From RDXT01 sp033762375 (lineage in GTDB: Bacteria; Bacteroidota; Bacteroidia; J057), in contig JANRLQ010000017.1 of NCBI GenBank assembly GCA_033762375.1, positions 1-64,000 on the forward strand: a stretch of DNA of 64,000 bases, read 5' to 3'. Position 1 is the first letter of the stretch, and each line of letters opens with the position of its first letter. Positions 38,399 through 47,225 of this stretch are shown piece after piece. The notes under the pieces are model-generated. The model was given only the letters and a program-made list of their open reading frames with translations. It had not been told where the DNA came from and searched no databases. A program made the position numbers and the translations under genes.

Positions 38399-41300
38399 AT
38401 GACAACTTACGTACAACCTTCTGTAAATTCAAATGAGCCCGCTCTTATAAAAGCTTCCGCCCCGACCCGGACTGAAACCTGGACGATGCGGATCCTGATC
38501 ATAGTCGGTTTGCTGGCTATGATCAATTTTTTATTCTGGTTTTTTCAGCCTGAGCATATCGGCTACAAACCCTTGTACTGGGTGCTCAACTTTATTATGT
38601 TTTTTAAGCTCATGCGTATGCTGCATGAGTGGTATCACTATTTCTGGATCAGCGTCCCCCCTACCCCGGTTCTTACGCGGGATTATACGGTAGATATGGT
38701 GACGACCTTCTGCCCGGGTGAACCCTATGACATGGTCATCAACACCCTCAAGGCGATGAAGGCGATCACGTATCCGCATGAGACCTACCTCTGCGATGAG
38801 GGAGATGATCCCTACCTCAAAGAAGTCTGTGCGGAGCTGGGGGTTCATCACGTATACCGGGGCAAAATCAAAACCGACGCCAAAGCAGGCAATGTCAACT
38901 ATGCCCTGCGCACCTTCTGCAAAGGCGAAATCACCATTATCCTCGATCCGGATCATATCCCGATCCCGGAATTTATTGACCGGGTACTCCCGTACTTTGA
39001 AGACCCGCAGATCGGGTATGTACAGACGGTACAGGGATATTATAACCGCAACGAAAGTTTTGTGGCCAAAGGCGCTGCGGAGCAGACCTATCTGTTCTAC
39101 GGGCCGATGATGATGACCATGAACTCCTACGGCACCGCCCAGGCCATCGGGGCCAACTGTGCCTTCCGGCGGAGTGCCCTTGACTCCATCGGCGGCCATG
39201 CGCCGGGCCTCTCGGAGGATATGCACACAGCCATGCAACTCCACGCCAAAGGCTGGAAATCCGTCTATGTACCGGAAGTACTGACCCGGGGCCTGGTTCC
39301 GGCTACGATGAGTGCCTACTACAAACAGCAGATCAAATGGTCCCGGGGTACTTTTGAACTGCTCTTCAGGGTCTATCCCAAGCTTTTCAAAAACTTCACC
39401 CTCACCCAGAAGATCCACTACGGCATCCTGCCTTTTTATTATCTCTGTGGCCTGATCGGTCTGCTGGACATTCTGGTGCCGATCATATCACTGATCATAG
39501 CCCAGGTACCGTGGCGGGTGGACCTGCTGACCTTCATGATCATGCTGCTGCCGATGGTCGTCTCAGCCCAGCTGATCCGGCAGTTTTCGCAGCGCTGGGT
39601 ATTGGAAGAACACGAGCGGGGGTTTCATATGCTCGGTGGCACCTTACAGGCCGGTACCTGGTGGGTGTTTTTGATCGGGTTTATCTATTCGATCTTTAAT
39701 ATCAAAGTACCGTACCTCCCTACGCCCAAAGGTGACGCCATCGCCAATGAGTGGAAGATCAGCCTGCCCAATATCGGCGCTTGTCTGGTGAGCCTGGCTG
39801 CCATTGTGTATGGATTGTCTATTGACTACAATCCCTTCAGCATGGTAATGGCGGGTTTTGCGGGAATTAATATCCTTATCCTGGGATTTGTGGTGATCAT
39901 GGGGCAACAAAAAGCCCTCCAACGGGGCTACAAAGCCCTGTATGGCAAAAAATTCTATCCGGTGCGCTCGACCTGGTACCGGTTTCGCCACAATTTTCTC
40001 TACCGGACCATGCGCAATGGATACTCGATTGGCGCTATAGTGCTGCTGATTGGCTTTGTATGCGTGGCGATCTGGTACGGGCGTCCGCAGGTAGTCATGA
40101 GCCGCCTGGCCTGGAACAAACTGGAACCATCAGGGGCCGGGTATCATGCCGGTGCGGTACATCCTGCCGCTGATCAGAATGTAGCTGTGTTTGACCTGGG
40201 CACCGGCATCCGCTGGGAAGAAGTACAAGCAGCAGCTTCACAAGGCCAAACCCCGTTTCTGTACTGGGATCTCCTGCAACGGGAATCCCCCGAAGCACCT
40301 GTAGCGGTACTGGAAGGGATTTTTTCGCAGATACGGATGCTGGAGACGGCTGTATTTGTCTGTCTCCCGCCCTCTGACAGCCTGACGCCTGCCGAGCGCT
40401 CCGCATACGCCGCCCGCTGGCGGCAGGTACATGCCGCAGCAGATGCTGCAGGCGCTGCCAATATCGCCTGGGTGTGGACCCCGGACACAAAGGATGCTGT
40501 TTGGCCTGGTGATGCCTATGTGGACTGGATCGGCTACGAAGACCATACGTGGAAGGCTGCTGACCATACCTTTAGCCAGGGGTATGATCCGATCCGGGCG
40601 GCATTTGGGACCTATAAACACCCGGTGATGATCGTGTCCCGGCACCCGCAAGCCGCTACCCAAAACCGCCAGACACTCGACCGGATCACCCAGACCTATC
40701 CTGAGATACGGGGTATCGTGGCACAATATACCGGCCAGGCAGCTGCGGGTGGTTTTTCGGCCAGACCGGCTATCCTGCCTGAGCCCCATGCCGCCTGGCA
40801 GATTACCCGCACCGCTGATAAACAGACGGATGCGGCGAGCAGTGCATTCCGGCGTGATGATCAGGGCCAGATTGAGTGGATAGTGGACGGTCAGCCTTTT
40901 TACATCAAAGGCATTGCCTACCACCCCATGCCCCACTGGTACGAAGGCGGGTCCCCCCTCACCCGGAAACAGCTGGAGCGGGACTTCTCCCGGATCAAAG
41001 CCATGGGGGCCAACACCATCCGCCGGTATGATGCCGGTATCTACGACCATAATGTCCTCAACATCGCAGCAGAATATGACCTGAAGGTTTTGTATGGATT
41101 TGACCTGAGCCCGACGACTGACTACCTCAAGGATACCGCCGCCGTAGCCCGGTACCGGACCGAAATCCTGACGCAGGTGGCCCGCCACAAGCACAAATCC
41201 GCTGTCCTCGGCTGGACCCTGGGCAATGAAACCTGGATCCTGATGACCCATACCTTCCGGCAACCTTACCTGACCCAGGTACGCCGGGCTTATCTCCAGT

Positions 41301-42103
41301 TTCTGGAGCAGATCACCCAGGAAATTCATGCCCTGGACCCGGCCCACCCGGTGGTCCTGATGGCAGGGGGCGGGATGCACCTGCCTGCCGCACTGGAAGG
41401 CTACAAACGGTATGTCCCCTCGGCTGACATCATCGGGGTTAATGCCTTGTATGAAACTTATGCAGCTACGCTGGACTCGACCATGCAGGCCCGGATGCCT
41501 GGCAAGCCCTACTTTGTGGCAGCCTTTGGGCCCGACGGATACTGGGACCCGGAGATGACCGACCGGGATGAAAACAGGTACCTGGCAGAACCCTCTTCTT
41601 ATGCCAAGGCGCACGACTATTACCGGATCTGGAACCAGTATATCGAGCCGCACCGGGGCCACAACCTCGGGGGATTTGCCTACAGCTGGCGGGATCAGCA
41701 CGAGGGTACCTCCAGTTGGTATGGCCTGACAGACTTCAAAAGCCGCCTCAAGCCCGGGTATTATGCCCTGAAAGAAGCCTGGACAGGCGAAAAAACAGAG
41801 ATAAGCCTGGCAGATGCCTATATCTCTCCGGGGGATCCGTTCTGGTACCGCAAAGACAACATTACCATCCGCTGCGCCAGCGAAAACAACCGCCGCGATG
41901 TCAAAATACGCTGGTATCTCTCCGAAGAATCCGTTGACGGCCCCCAGCGTCCTTTCCGTACGGCAGGCGAAGGCCCCGTAGTGGACATTCAGCTTCCTGA
42001 CAAGGAGAAAACCTACCGGGTGTATCTCTACATCAATGACAAACAAGGAAACGTCGTTTCCGCCTCCACCATCGTCAATCCGCATACACAGCGCGCCAAT
42101 TAA
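38399..42103 (+). CDS. GT2 polysaccharide synthase fused to periplasmic glycosidase-like domains
   Basis: A 1234-residue membrane protein. Residues 30-75 hold two transmembrane helices; residues about 95-330 are a processive GT2 domain with CDEGDD (132-137), DPDH (183-186), LSED (271-274) and QQIKW (310-314, a Lys variant of QxxRW). About six more helices follow (to 560). The rest is predicted periplasmic: residues 595-790 resemble a degenerate GH26-like barrel (WPGDAYVDWIGYEDHTW), and 820-1130 a GH2/GH5-type TIM barrel (DGQPFYIKGIAYHPMP, acid/base NE at 943-944 in GWTLGNETW) with a beta-sandwich to the end. Where the nucleophile Glu is expected, PYFVAAFG has Ala1042. Likely makes and handles an exported beta-glucan-like polymer; polymer identity unknown. 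Confidence 0.85.
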   Translation: MTTYVQPSVNSNEPALIKASAPTRTETWTMRILIIVGLLAMINFLFWFFQPEHIGYKPLYWVLNFIMFFKLMRMLHEWYHYFWISVPPTPVLTRDYTVDMVTTFCPGEPYDMVINTLKAMKAITYPHETYLCDEGDDPYLKEVCAELGVHHVYRGKIKTDAKAGNVNYALRTFCKGEITIILDPDHIPIPEFIDRVLPYFEDPQIGYVQTVQGYYNRNESFVAKGAAEQTYLFYGPMMMTMNSYGTAQAIGANCAFRRSALDSIGGHAPGLSEDMHTAMQLHAKGWKSVYVPEVLTRGLVPATMSAYYKQQIKWSRGTFELLFRVYPKLFKNFTLTQKIHYGILPFYYLCGLIGLLDILVPIISLIIAQVPWRVDLLTFMIMLLPMVVSAQLIRQFSQRWVLEEHERGFHMLGGTLQAGTWWVFLIGFIYSIFNIKVPYLPTPKGDAIANEWKISLPNIGACLVSLAAIVYGLSIDYNPFSMVMAGFAGINILILGFVVIMGQQKALQRGYKALYGKKFYPVRSTWYRFRHNFLYRTMRNGYSIGAIVLLIGFVCVAIWYGRPQVVMSRLAWNKLEPSGAGYHAGAVHPAADQNVAVFDLGTGIRWEEVQAAASQGQTPFLYWDLLQRESPEAPVAVLEGIFSQIRMLETAVFVCLPPSDSLTPAERSAYAARWRQVHAAADAAGAANIAWVWTPDTKDAVWPGDAYVDWIGYEDHTWKAADHTFSQGYDPIRAAFGTYKHPVMIVSRHPQAATQNRQTLDRITQTYPEIRGIVAQYTGQAAAGGFSARPAILPEPHAAWQITRTADKQTDAASSAFRRDDQGQIEWIVDGQPFYIKGIAYHPMPHWYEGGSPLTRKQLERDFSRIKAMGANTIRRYDAGIYDHNVLNIAAEYDLKVLYGFDLSPTTDYLKDTAAVARYRTEILTQVARHKHKSAVLGWTLGNETWILMTHTFRQPYLTQVRRAYLQFLEQITQEIHALDPAHPVVLMAGGGMHLPAALEGYKRYVPSADIIGVNALYETYAATLDSTMQARMPGKPYFVAAFGPDGYWDPEMTDRDENRYLAEPSSYAKAHDYYRIWNQYIEPHRGHNLGGFAYSWRDQHEGTSSWYGLTDFKSRLKPGYYALKEAWTGEKTEISLADAYISPGDPFWYRKDNITIRCASENNRRDVKIRWYLSEESVDGPQRPFRTAGEGPVVDIQLPDKEKTYRVYLYINDKQGNVVSASTIVNPHTQRAN

Positions 42104-42105
42104 CC

Positions 42106-43437
42106 ATGTATATCCGGACCCTGATTTTCATCGCCGGTATGGCCCTGGCCTTCGGAGCCTGCCAGCCTGAGCGCCCTGCTCCCCGTGCTGCCGCCCCTGC
42201 CCTCACCGGCAAGACGGTAGAAATCCTCCAGACGGACAGCGGGTATGTCCTGTACCGACAGGGACAGCCCTACTTTATCAAAGGTGCTACCTTTGGCACT
42301 ACCCTGGACAAAGTGCGTGCCTACGGCGGCAACTGTGTCCGCACCTATACCACCATCGGGGCTGACTCGCTCCTGGATGCCGCCCACCGCGAAGGCATGA
42401 CCGTGTTTCTCTGCCTGTACCTCATACCGGGCCGCCTCGGTATGGACTATAGCAATGAAGACTGGGTCCGGCGCCAGCTCGACTCCCTCCGGCAGGATGT
42501 ACTCCGCTACAAGGACCACCCGGCCCTCCTGATGTGGGGGATCGGCAATGAGCTGGAACTCCACTACCCTAACCCGGATGTGTGGAAAGCCATCAACCAG
42601 GTCGCGCAGATGATCCACGAAACCGACCCCAACCACCCGGCAGCGGCGGTCGTACTCGCCCAGGAAACCTCCCTCCGGGGAGCTGCCAGCGGTTGTCCGG
42701 ACATAGACCTGCTGGCCGTGAACTCCTTCTCATCCATGCCGCGTGTATCACGCCAGCTCCGGGATGGCTCTGTCGGCTGGAATGGCCCTTATGTCTATAC
42801 CGAATGGGGCAACCGTGGTGCCTGGGAAGCCGAAAAAACCCACTGGGATGTCGCCATTGAGCGTACTTCCTCCATCAAGGCCGAAGAAAACCGGTTTCAG
42901 TATGAGCAGTTTATCAGCTCAGACCCGAGCCATTGCCTGGGTTCATTTGTATTTTATTGGGGTCAAAAGCAGGAGCGTACCCATACCTGGCACAGTATGT
43001 TTGCCGAAAACGGCATGAAAACCCCCATGGTGGACATGATGTCCTACCTCTGGACAGGGGCCTGGCCCGCCAACCGCGCCCCCCAACTGGACTCGCTCCT
43101 GATCAATGGCCAGAATGCCTTCAACAAAGTATATCTGCACCAAGGCCAGACCTACGAGGCACGGGTATTTGCACGTGACCCGGAGGGCGACAGCCTCACC
43201 TATACCTGGGAACTCCTGCCCGAGGGAGACTACCGCACCATCACCGGCGGCGACAAAGAACCCCGGCCTGTACCGATCACCGGGCGTTTTGAAACGGGGG
43301 CTGACAATGCCGTGCTCACCTTCCGGGCACCAGACACAACCGGACCCTACCGCATCTTTGTCTATGTGCGCGATGCGCAGGGCGAGTCTAATGCCAACGT
43401 GCCGTTTTTTGTCACGCTGGGGTCTCATACGCGGTAG
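42106..43437 (+). CDS. Lipoprotein glycoside hydrolase, GH2/GH5-type barrel
   Basis: A 443-residue lipoprotein (lipobox AFGAC, Cys19) starting 2 bp after the synthase stop codon, so it is almost certainly co-translated with it. DSGYVLYRQGQPYFIKGATFG begins a TIM barrel of the same type as the C-terminal barrel of the synthase. Acid/base is Glu149 in WGIGNELEL and the nucleophile candidate is Glu233 in PYVYTEWG; both are intact. Residues about 330-440 form a fibronectin/PKD-like beta-sandwich (DPEGDSLTYTWELLPEGDY). It probably trims or transglycosylates the polymer made by the synthase at the outer membrane. The exact GH family is not certain. Confidence 0.82.
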   Translation: MYIRTLIFIAGMALAFGACQPERPAPRAAAPALTGKTVEILQTDSGYVLYRQGQPYFIKGATFGTTLDKVRAYGGNCVRTYTTIGADSLLDAAHREGMTVFLCLYLIPGRLGMDYSNEDWVRRQLDSLRQDVLRYKDHPALLMWGIGNELELHYPNPDVWKAINQVAQMIHETDPNHPAAAVVLAQETSLRGAASGCPDIDLLAVNSFSSMPRVSRQLRDGSVGWNGPYVYTEWGNRGAWEAEKTHWDVAIERTSSIKAEENRFQYEQFISSDPSHCLGSFVFYWGQKQERTHTWHSMFAENGMKTPMVDMMSYLWTGAWPANRAPQLDSLLINGQNAFNKVYLHQGQTYEARVFARDPEGDSLTYTWELLPEGDYRTITGGDKEPRPVPITGRFETGADNAVLTFRAPDTTGPYRIFVYVRDAQGESNANVPFFVTLGSHTR

Positions 43438-43478
43438 GGGTGAGACAAAAAGGCCTATCTGACTAATAATCAACTGAT

Positions 43479-43507
43479 CCGCAGCCCACCTCAACCGTGG
43501 GCTGCGG
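43479..43507 (+). terminator. Terminator of polysaccharide synthase operon
   Basis: CCGCAGCCCAC / GTGGGCTGCGG is a perfect 11-bp stem with a 7-nt loop, 41 bp after the glycosidase stop. The T-run is poor. Confidence 0.65.
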
Positions 43508-43555
43508 ACTTTATAGCCCCTCCCAAGTCCATGCTCCTCTAAAGAAGGTTGCTCC

Positions 43556-45775
43556 CTATATCTGCTTCATCAGGCTCAGCTTCACAATACCTTCTGTAGT
43601 CTGATAGCGGTCTGTGCCCATGACGGATCTGGTATCGTTCAGGACGATATACAAAAATGACAGGGGGGCGTATTCCCAACTCAGGCGGACATTCCACCGG
43701 CTGGTGCTGGTCAGCGAGTTGTACTGATACAATACCGTGCCCTGTAACCTGGGATTGTACGCCAACCGCAGACCGGCAGTGTACAGATGTACATCCCGGT
43801 CTGTATTGTAGGGCCCCAGCGAGCGTACCTGATTTAACTCATAATCCACGGTGAGTGCGGCATGTGGGATAGGTGCGACACGTAGCCCTGCCGCCCAGGT
43901 ACGTAGCCGCCCGTCATAAAAACTGCCCAGACCTGCGCTGACAGAACCCGATATTTTCCGGCTCTGATCGGTATTGTACTGGACCCCTCTCCGGACATAA
44001 AAATAGTCACCTTGCGTAATTTGTATGTCCAGGGGACGGAAATCAAAATTAATCCGCTGCCAGGTAGGAGTAAGGAATACCTCCACGAATGAATTGTCCC
44101 GAAACCAATGATACACTGGAAACAGATACAGGTCGGCCTGCTGAAACCTGCCATCGGAGGCGTTGTGGTAATAATTGATAAAAAATCCAGGATCAGCCCG
44201 CCGGATAAACGCGTTTTCTTTTTTCGGACGCCAGATATAATAGCCGCCGGGATTGTGATGGATGACGTTTTGACCAAACACAAACCCCATACCCGGCAGA
44301 TATGACTGCGAAACCCACTTGGTGACCCATCCCGCATATAAACGATTGAGATTCACTCCGGTATATACGTTTCCGGCATGTCCCCAGCGTTGAGTGGCCT
44401 GGTCCCAACTGCTGCTCACCAGGCCGCTGACGGTCCAGTCATCTGTAGGCCGAAAGAAAAAATCTGCCGTGGCCGTATGATTGTGCCGGCTTGTGCTTTG
44501 TGGGCCAGCCTCATCAAAACGATGGGTAACCATTCCCCCCACATTGTTCTGTTTCCCGATATTTTGTTGAAAACGTACCAGCCCGAAGCTTGCTCCACCC
44601 TGTATATCTGTCTCCCGCTGATGTACGTACAAGGCAGAAAATGTCCGCTGCGCATTGCGGTCATTAAACCGGATACCGGCATCTATGGGCACCGCAGTCG
44701 CATTAAACTGGCTGTTGGCGAGGCCAATGGTACGGCTGAAGTACGGGTAGATACTGCTCCCGTCTGAGGGGTAAATCCCGCTGTTTTCGAGAAAAAACTG
44801 CCTTCGCTCCGGGAAAAACACATTAAAACGGGTTAGGTTATTGACCGCACGATCTACATCAGCCTGCGCAAAATCTGTATTTGCGGTAAAATCAAGCACT
44901 GCATGAGAGTTAATGGCCCATTTGACATCGCCGCCTATTTTAGGCCTTGTGACAACAGGGGTAACAGTTCCATTGTCCGTCTCTTGTGCTGCATTGTAGA
45001 GAAAATACGGGTTAATCCGCAGGTTGCGCGAGGGTTTGGGCAGGGATAGGCCTTCCAGCCGGGCCGCGTAGGTCATGCGGTAGGGGGAAAAGGCCTGGGG
45101 AATGGGCGGAAACACCGTCTGTTCATAGTCCCGCCGGGCCAGTCTGGCAGCCGTAAATCCCCACGACACCGGTTTACCCTCCTCTGGTAACTCGTAACGC
45201 AGACTTTTAAATGGAATCGCAAACTCTGCCGACCAGCCATTTTCAAGCTGCGCTGTTTTCACCGACCAAAGTGCATCCCAGTCATTGTCCTTATAATCGT
45301 CATCAAACACCTGCACATCCCGCTGTGTGCCCAGTGGAGTGGTCTGGAACGAAACACAGTAGCGGCGCAGGTTCTGAGGGTCAAGCTGAAAATAAAATAC
45401 ATCGTTCTCTCCATACACAAAATCCCGCCGGAAGTCTTGTACCCGTATACCCGCTTTCCCAAGGCTGTCTTCACAAAAAACCCCCACATACATATACAGG
45501 TCATCAAACAGGATCCTGACACGGGTCAAAAAGGCTGCCTCTCCCCCCTGCCGGGGCTCCATCCTGAAAAAATCTACTCCCCCGACGGGCGTCACCCGTT
45601 GCCAGTCGGCTTCATCGAGTCTGCCATCGAGGGTAAGTTTACCCAGGGCTTTGATCGCACGAATGACAGGCGGGTTTTCAGGAGGGGGGAAGTTGAAGTC
45701 GGCGTCTGTGTTTTGCGCGGCTGCATACTGCATGCAAAAGATGCAGAAGACAAGCTTAAACAGGCTTTTTTTCAT
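43556..45775 (-). CDS. DUF5916 outer-membrane protein with CBM9-like N-terminus
   Basis: A 739-residue exported protein (signal peptide cut near YAAAQ). Residues about 35-230 match a carbohydrate-binding-module-9-like domain (ALGKLTLDGRLDEADWQ, VRILFDDLYMYVGVFCED, WSAEFAIPFKSLRY) and the remaining 500 residues are the DUF5916 beta-barrel (FFPERRQFFLENSGIYPS and many alternating strands, ending KLSLMKQI). The family is widespread in Bacteroidota, often near transport or peptidase genes, and is thought to sit in the outer membrane. It begins 9 bp after the last ABC permease gene and so belongs to that operon. Substrate unknown. Confidence 0.88.
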   Translation of the reverse strand: MKKSLFKLVFCIFCMQYAAAQNTDADFNFPPPENPPVIRAIKALGKLTLDGRLDEADWQRVTPVGGVDFFRMEPRQGGEAAFLTRVRILFDDLYMYVGVFCEDSLGKAGIRVQDFRRDFVYGENDVFYFQLDPQNLRRYCVSFQTTPLGTQRDVQVFDDDYKDNDWDALWSVKTAQLENGWSAEFAIPFKSLRYELPEEGKPVSWGFTAARLARRDYEQTVFPPIPQAFSPYRMTYAARLEGLSLPKPSRNLRINPYFLYNAAQETDNGTVTPVVTRPKIGGDVKWAINSHAVLDFTANTDFAQADVDRAVNNLTRFNVFFPERRQFFLENSGIYPSDGSSIYPYFSRTIGLANSQFNATAVPIDAGIRFNDRNAQRTFSALYVHQRETDIQGGASFGLVRFQQNIGKQNNVGGMVTHRFDEAGPQSTSRHNHTATADFFFRPTDDWTVSGLVSSSWDQATQRWGHAGNVYTGVNLNRLYAGWVTKWVSQSYLPGMGFVFGQNVIHHNPGGYYIWRPKKENAFIRRADPGFFINYYHNASDGRFQQADLYLFPVYHWFRDNSFVEVFLTPTWQRINFDFRPLDIQITQGDYFYVRRGVQYNTDQSRKISGSVSAGLGSFYDGRLRTWAAGLRVAPIPHAALTVDYELNQVRSLGPYNTDRDVHLYTAGLRLAYNPRLQGTVLYQYNSLTSTSRWNVRLSWEYAPLSFLYIVLNDTRSVMGTDRYQTTEGIVKLSLMKQI

Positions 45776-45784
45776 CTTGACTAT

Positions 45785-47215
45785 CTATTGGAAGCCAAAG
45801 GACTTGCGTTGAACCCTTGCTGCGCTCCACAGACCTGCCATCAGACACTGAAGCAGGAGCCATCCGGCCCCTGTCCAGGCAGCTGGCAGCGAAGGCAGCG
45901 GAAGCCGGTCGGGAAACTTCATAAAGGTCTCATAATCAGCAACTGTAAGGGACTGGCCTGCGTCAAATTTTTCCAGGAACCAGGCTGCCCAGTTTTGCTG
46001 TGCGCCATCGAGTGCAGTAACAGACGCCTGATAGGCCCGGCGGCTCGTCCCGGCAATGTCTGTCATCTGCCGGTACACGCTCAGCGCAGGGGAAAGCAGG
46101 GTCAGTTTATCTGAAAAATCTGCCTGCTGCGTTGCTTTGTCAGCGTAGGCTTGCTCAAGACTGTCTTTCAGTCGTTTTTCTCCTTTGAGCAGGGCAAAGT
46201 CTTCCCGGTACCAGTCCTGCCATTCTTTTTCCGCCTCGGGCTTCTGGGTCAGCTCCGGGTGCTGGCGGTAAAAATCGCTGAGGCGCTGCTCCCGGTTGGC
46301 TTCGAGCTGGGTGTCGAGGTCGCGCATGGCGGTCTGGAAACCCGCCCGCGATGGTACGGGGTAGATTTTTTGTGCCAGCATATTGACCAACGCCGGTATG
46401 ATAAGGGTAAAGGCCAGCCAGGTCCCCATGCAGCGCAGCGCATTTTGTGCCGAAGAGCCTCCCAGGAGATTGATTCCCAATGCCAGCAAAAACCAAAAAA
46501 AGACGTACAGCACGGCCGTAGCTGCCGTCATCCAGGCCGCAGAACTCGCCAGCGAAATCCCTGATCCGGCCAGGGCGGGCAGCACAATCAGCAGGGTCAT
46601 CCCGGTGAGGAGGAGAAAACGGGCCAGGGTTTTATGCAAAAACAACTCCCTTTGTCCTACCGGCTGCGCCCATTGCAAGGAAAGGGTACCCTGTTCCCGC
46701 TCAGCTGAAATCAGGTTAAATGAAAGTGCAACGACCAGCAAGGGTAACAAAAAAGCCATCACAAAGGCCAGGTCAAAGGTGCCAAACATGAGATTCACAG
46801 GATTTTCAAATTCACTGTCTCCCCTTGCTTCTTTGCCCATCAGGGTGAGCCGCCAGACATCGGGCTGGAGATCGCTCATGCCAACGGCAAGCAGGGTCTG
46901 CGGCGCCGGGTCTATCGCGGTAACCCAGCCGCCCTCCCACACGCCCCCCACCACAATGACATTGGTCGGATCGAGCCACCAGTCCTCTGTCTTTTTCAGT
47001 CCGCGGGCTATGCTGTCGGCCTCTGCCTTTTGTTTTTCCAGACTTGTCTGCTGACTACCCAGCATCTCACCAATGGACTGCTGCCGGGCAGCGACCCGCT
47101 GCGAACCATTGTAAAGACCCAAGCCCACACTTCCCGCCAGAAAAGCCATCAGCATCCACAGGGCTGGGCTGCGCATCAGGCGCAGGGTTTCGTATTTGAG
47201 TTGAAGTAAAAACAT
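45785..47215 (-). CDS. ABC-2 type permease, DUF3526 family (second)
   Basis: A 476-residue membrane protein starting MFLLQLKYETLRLMRS at ATG 47215. It has one N-terminal helix, a long extracytoplasmic domain (about residues 40-160), then five or six helices (LAFVMAFLLPLLVVALSFN, TGMTLLIVLPALA, FFWFLLALGINLL) with AEREQGTLSLQWAQPVGQRELFLHKTLARF, the cytoplasmic coupling stretch typical of ABC-2/NosY-like permeases, and a further helical domain near the C-terminus. It is paired with the homologous permease encoded 10 bp upstream and with the ATPase. Together they should export or move a substrate out of the inner membrane; substrate unknown. Confidence 0.85.
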   Translation of the reverse strand: MFLLQLKYETLRLMRSPALWMLMAFLAGSVGLGLYNGSQRVAARQQSIGEMLGSQQTSLEKQKAEADSIARGLKKTEDWWLDPTNVIVVGGVWEGGWVTAIDPAPQTLLAVGMSDLQPDVWRLTLMGKEARGDSEFENPVNLMFGTFDLAFVMAFLLPLLVVALSFNLISAEREQGTLSLQWAQPVGQRELFLHKTLARFLLLTGMTLLIVLPALAGSGISLASSAAWMTAATAVLYVFFWFLLALGINLLGGSSAQNALRCMGTWLAFTLIIPALVNMLAQKIYPVPSRAGFQTAMRDLDTQLEANREQRLSDFYRQHPELTQKPEAEKEWQDWYREDFALLKGEKRLKDSLEQAYADKATQQADFSDKLTLLSPALSVYRQMTDIAGTSRRAYQASVTALDGAQQNWAAWFLEKFDAGQSLTVADYETFMKFPDRLPLPSLPAAWTGAGWLLLQCLMAGLWSAARVQRKSFGFQ

Positions 47216-47225
47216 GACAGAGGGT

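Noticed and set aside
40238..42085. 615-codon antisense frame under the synthase gene
   Set aside because: Mirror frame of a GC-rich gene; no motifs, and the plus-strand product is clearly real.
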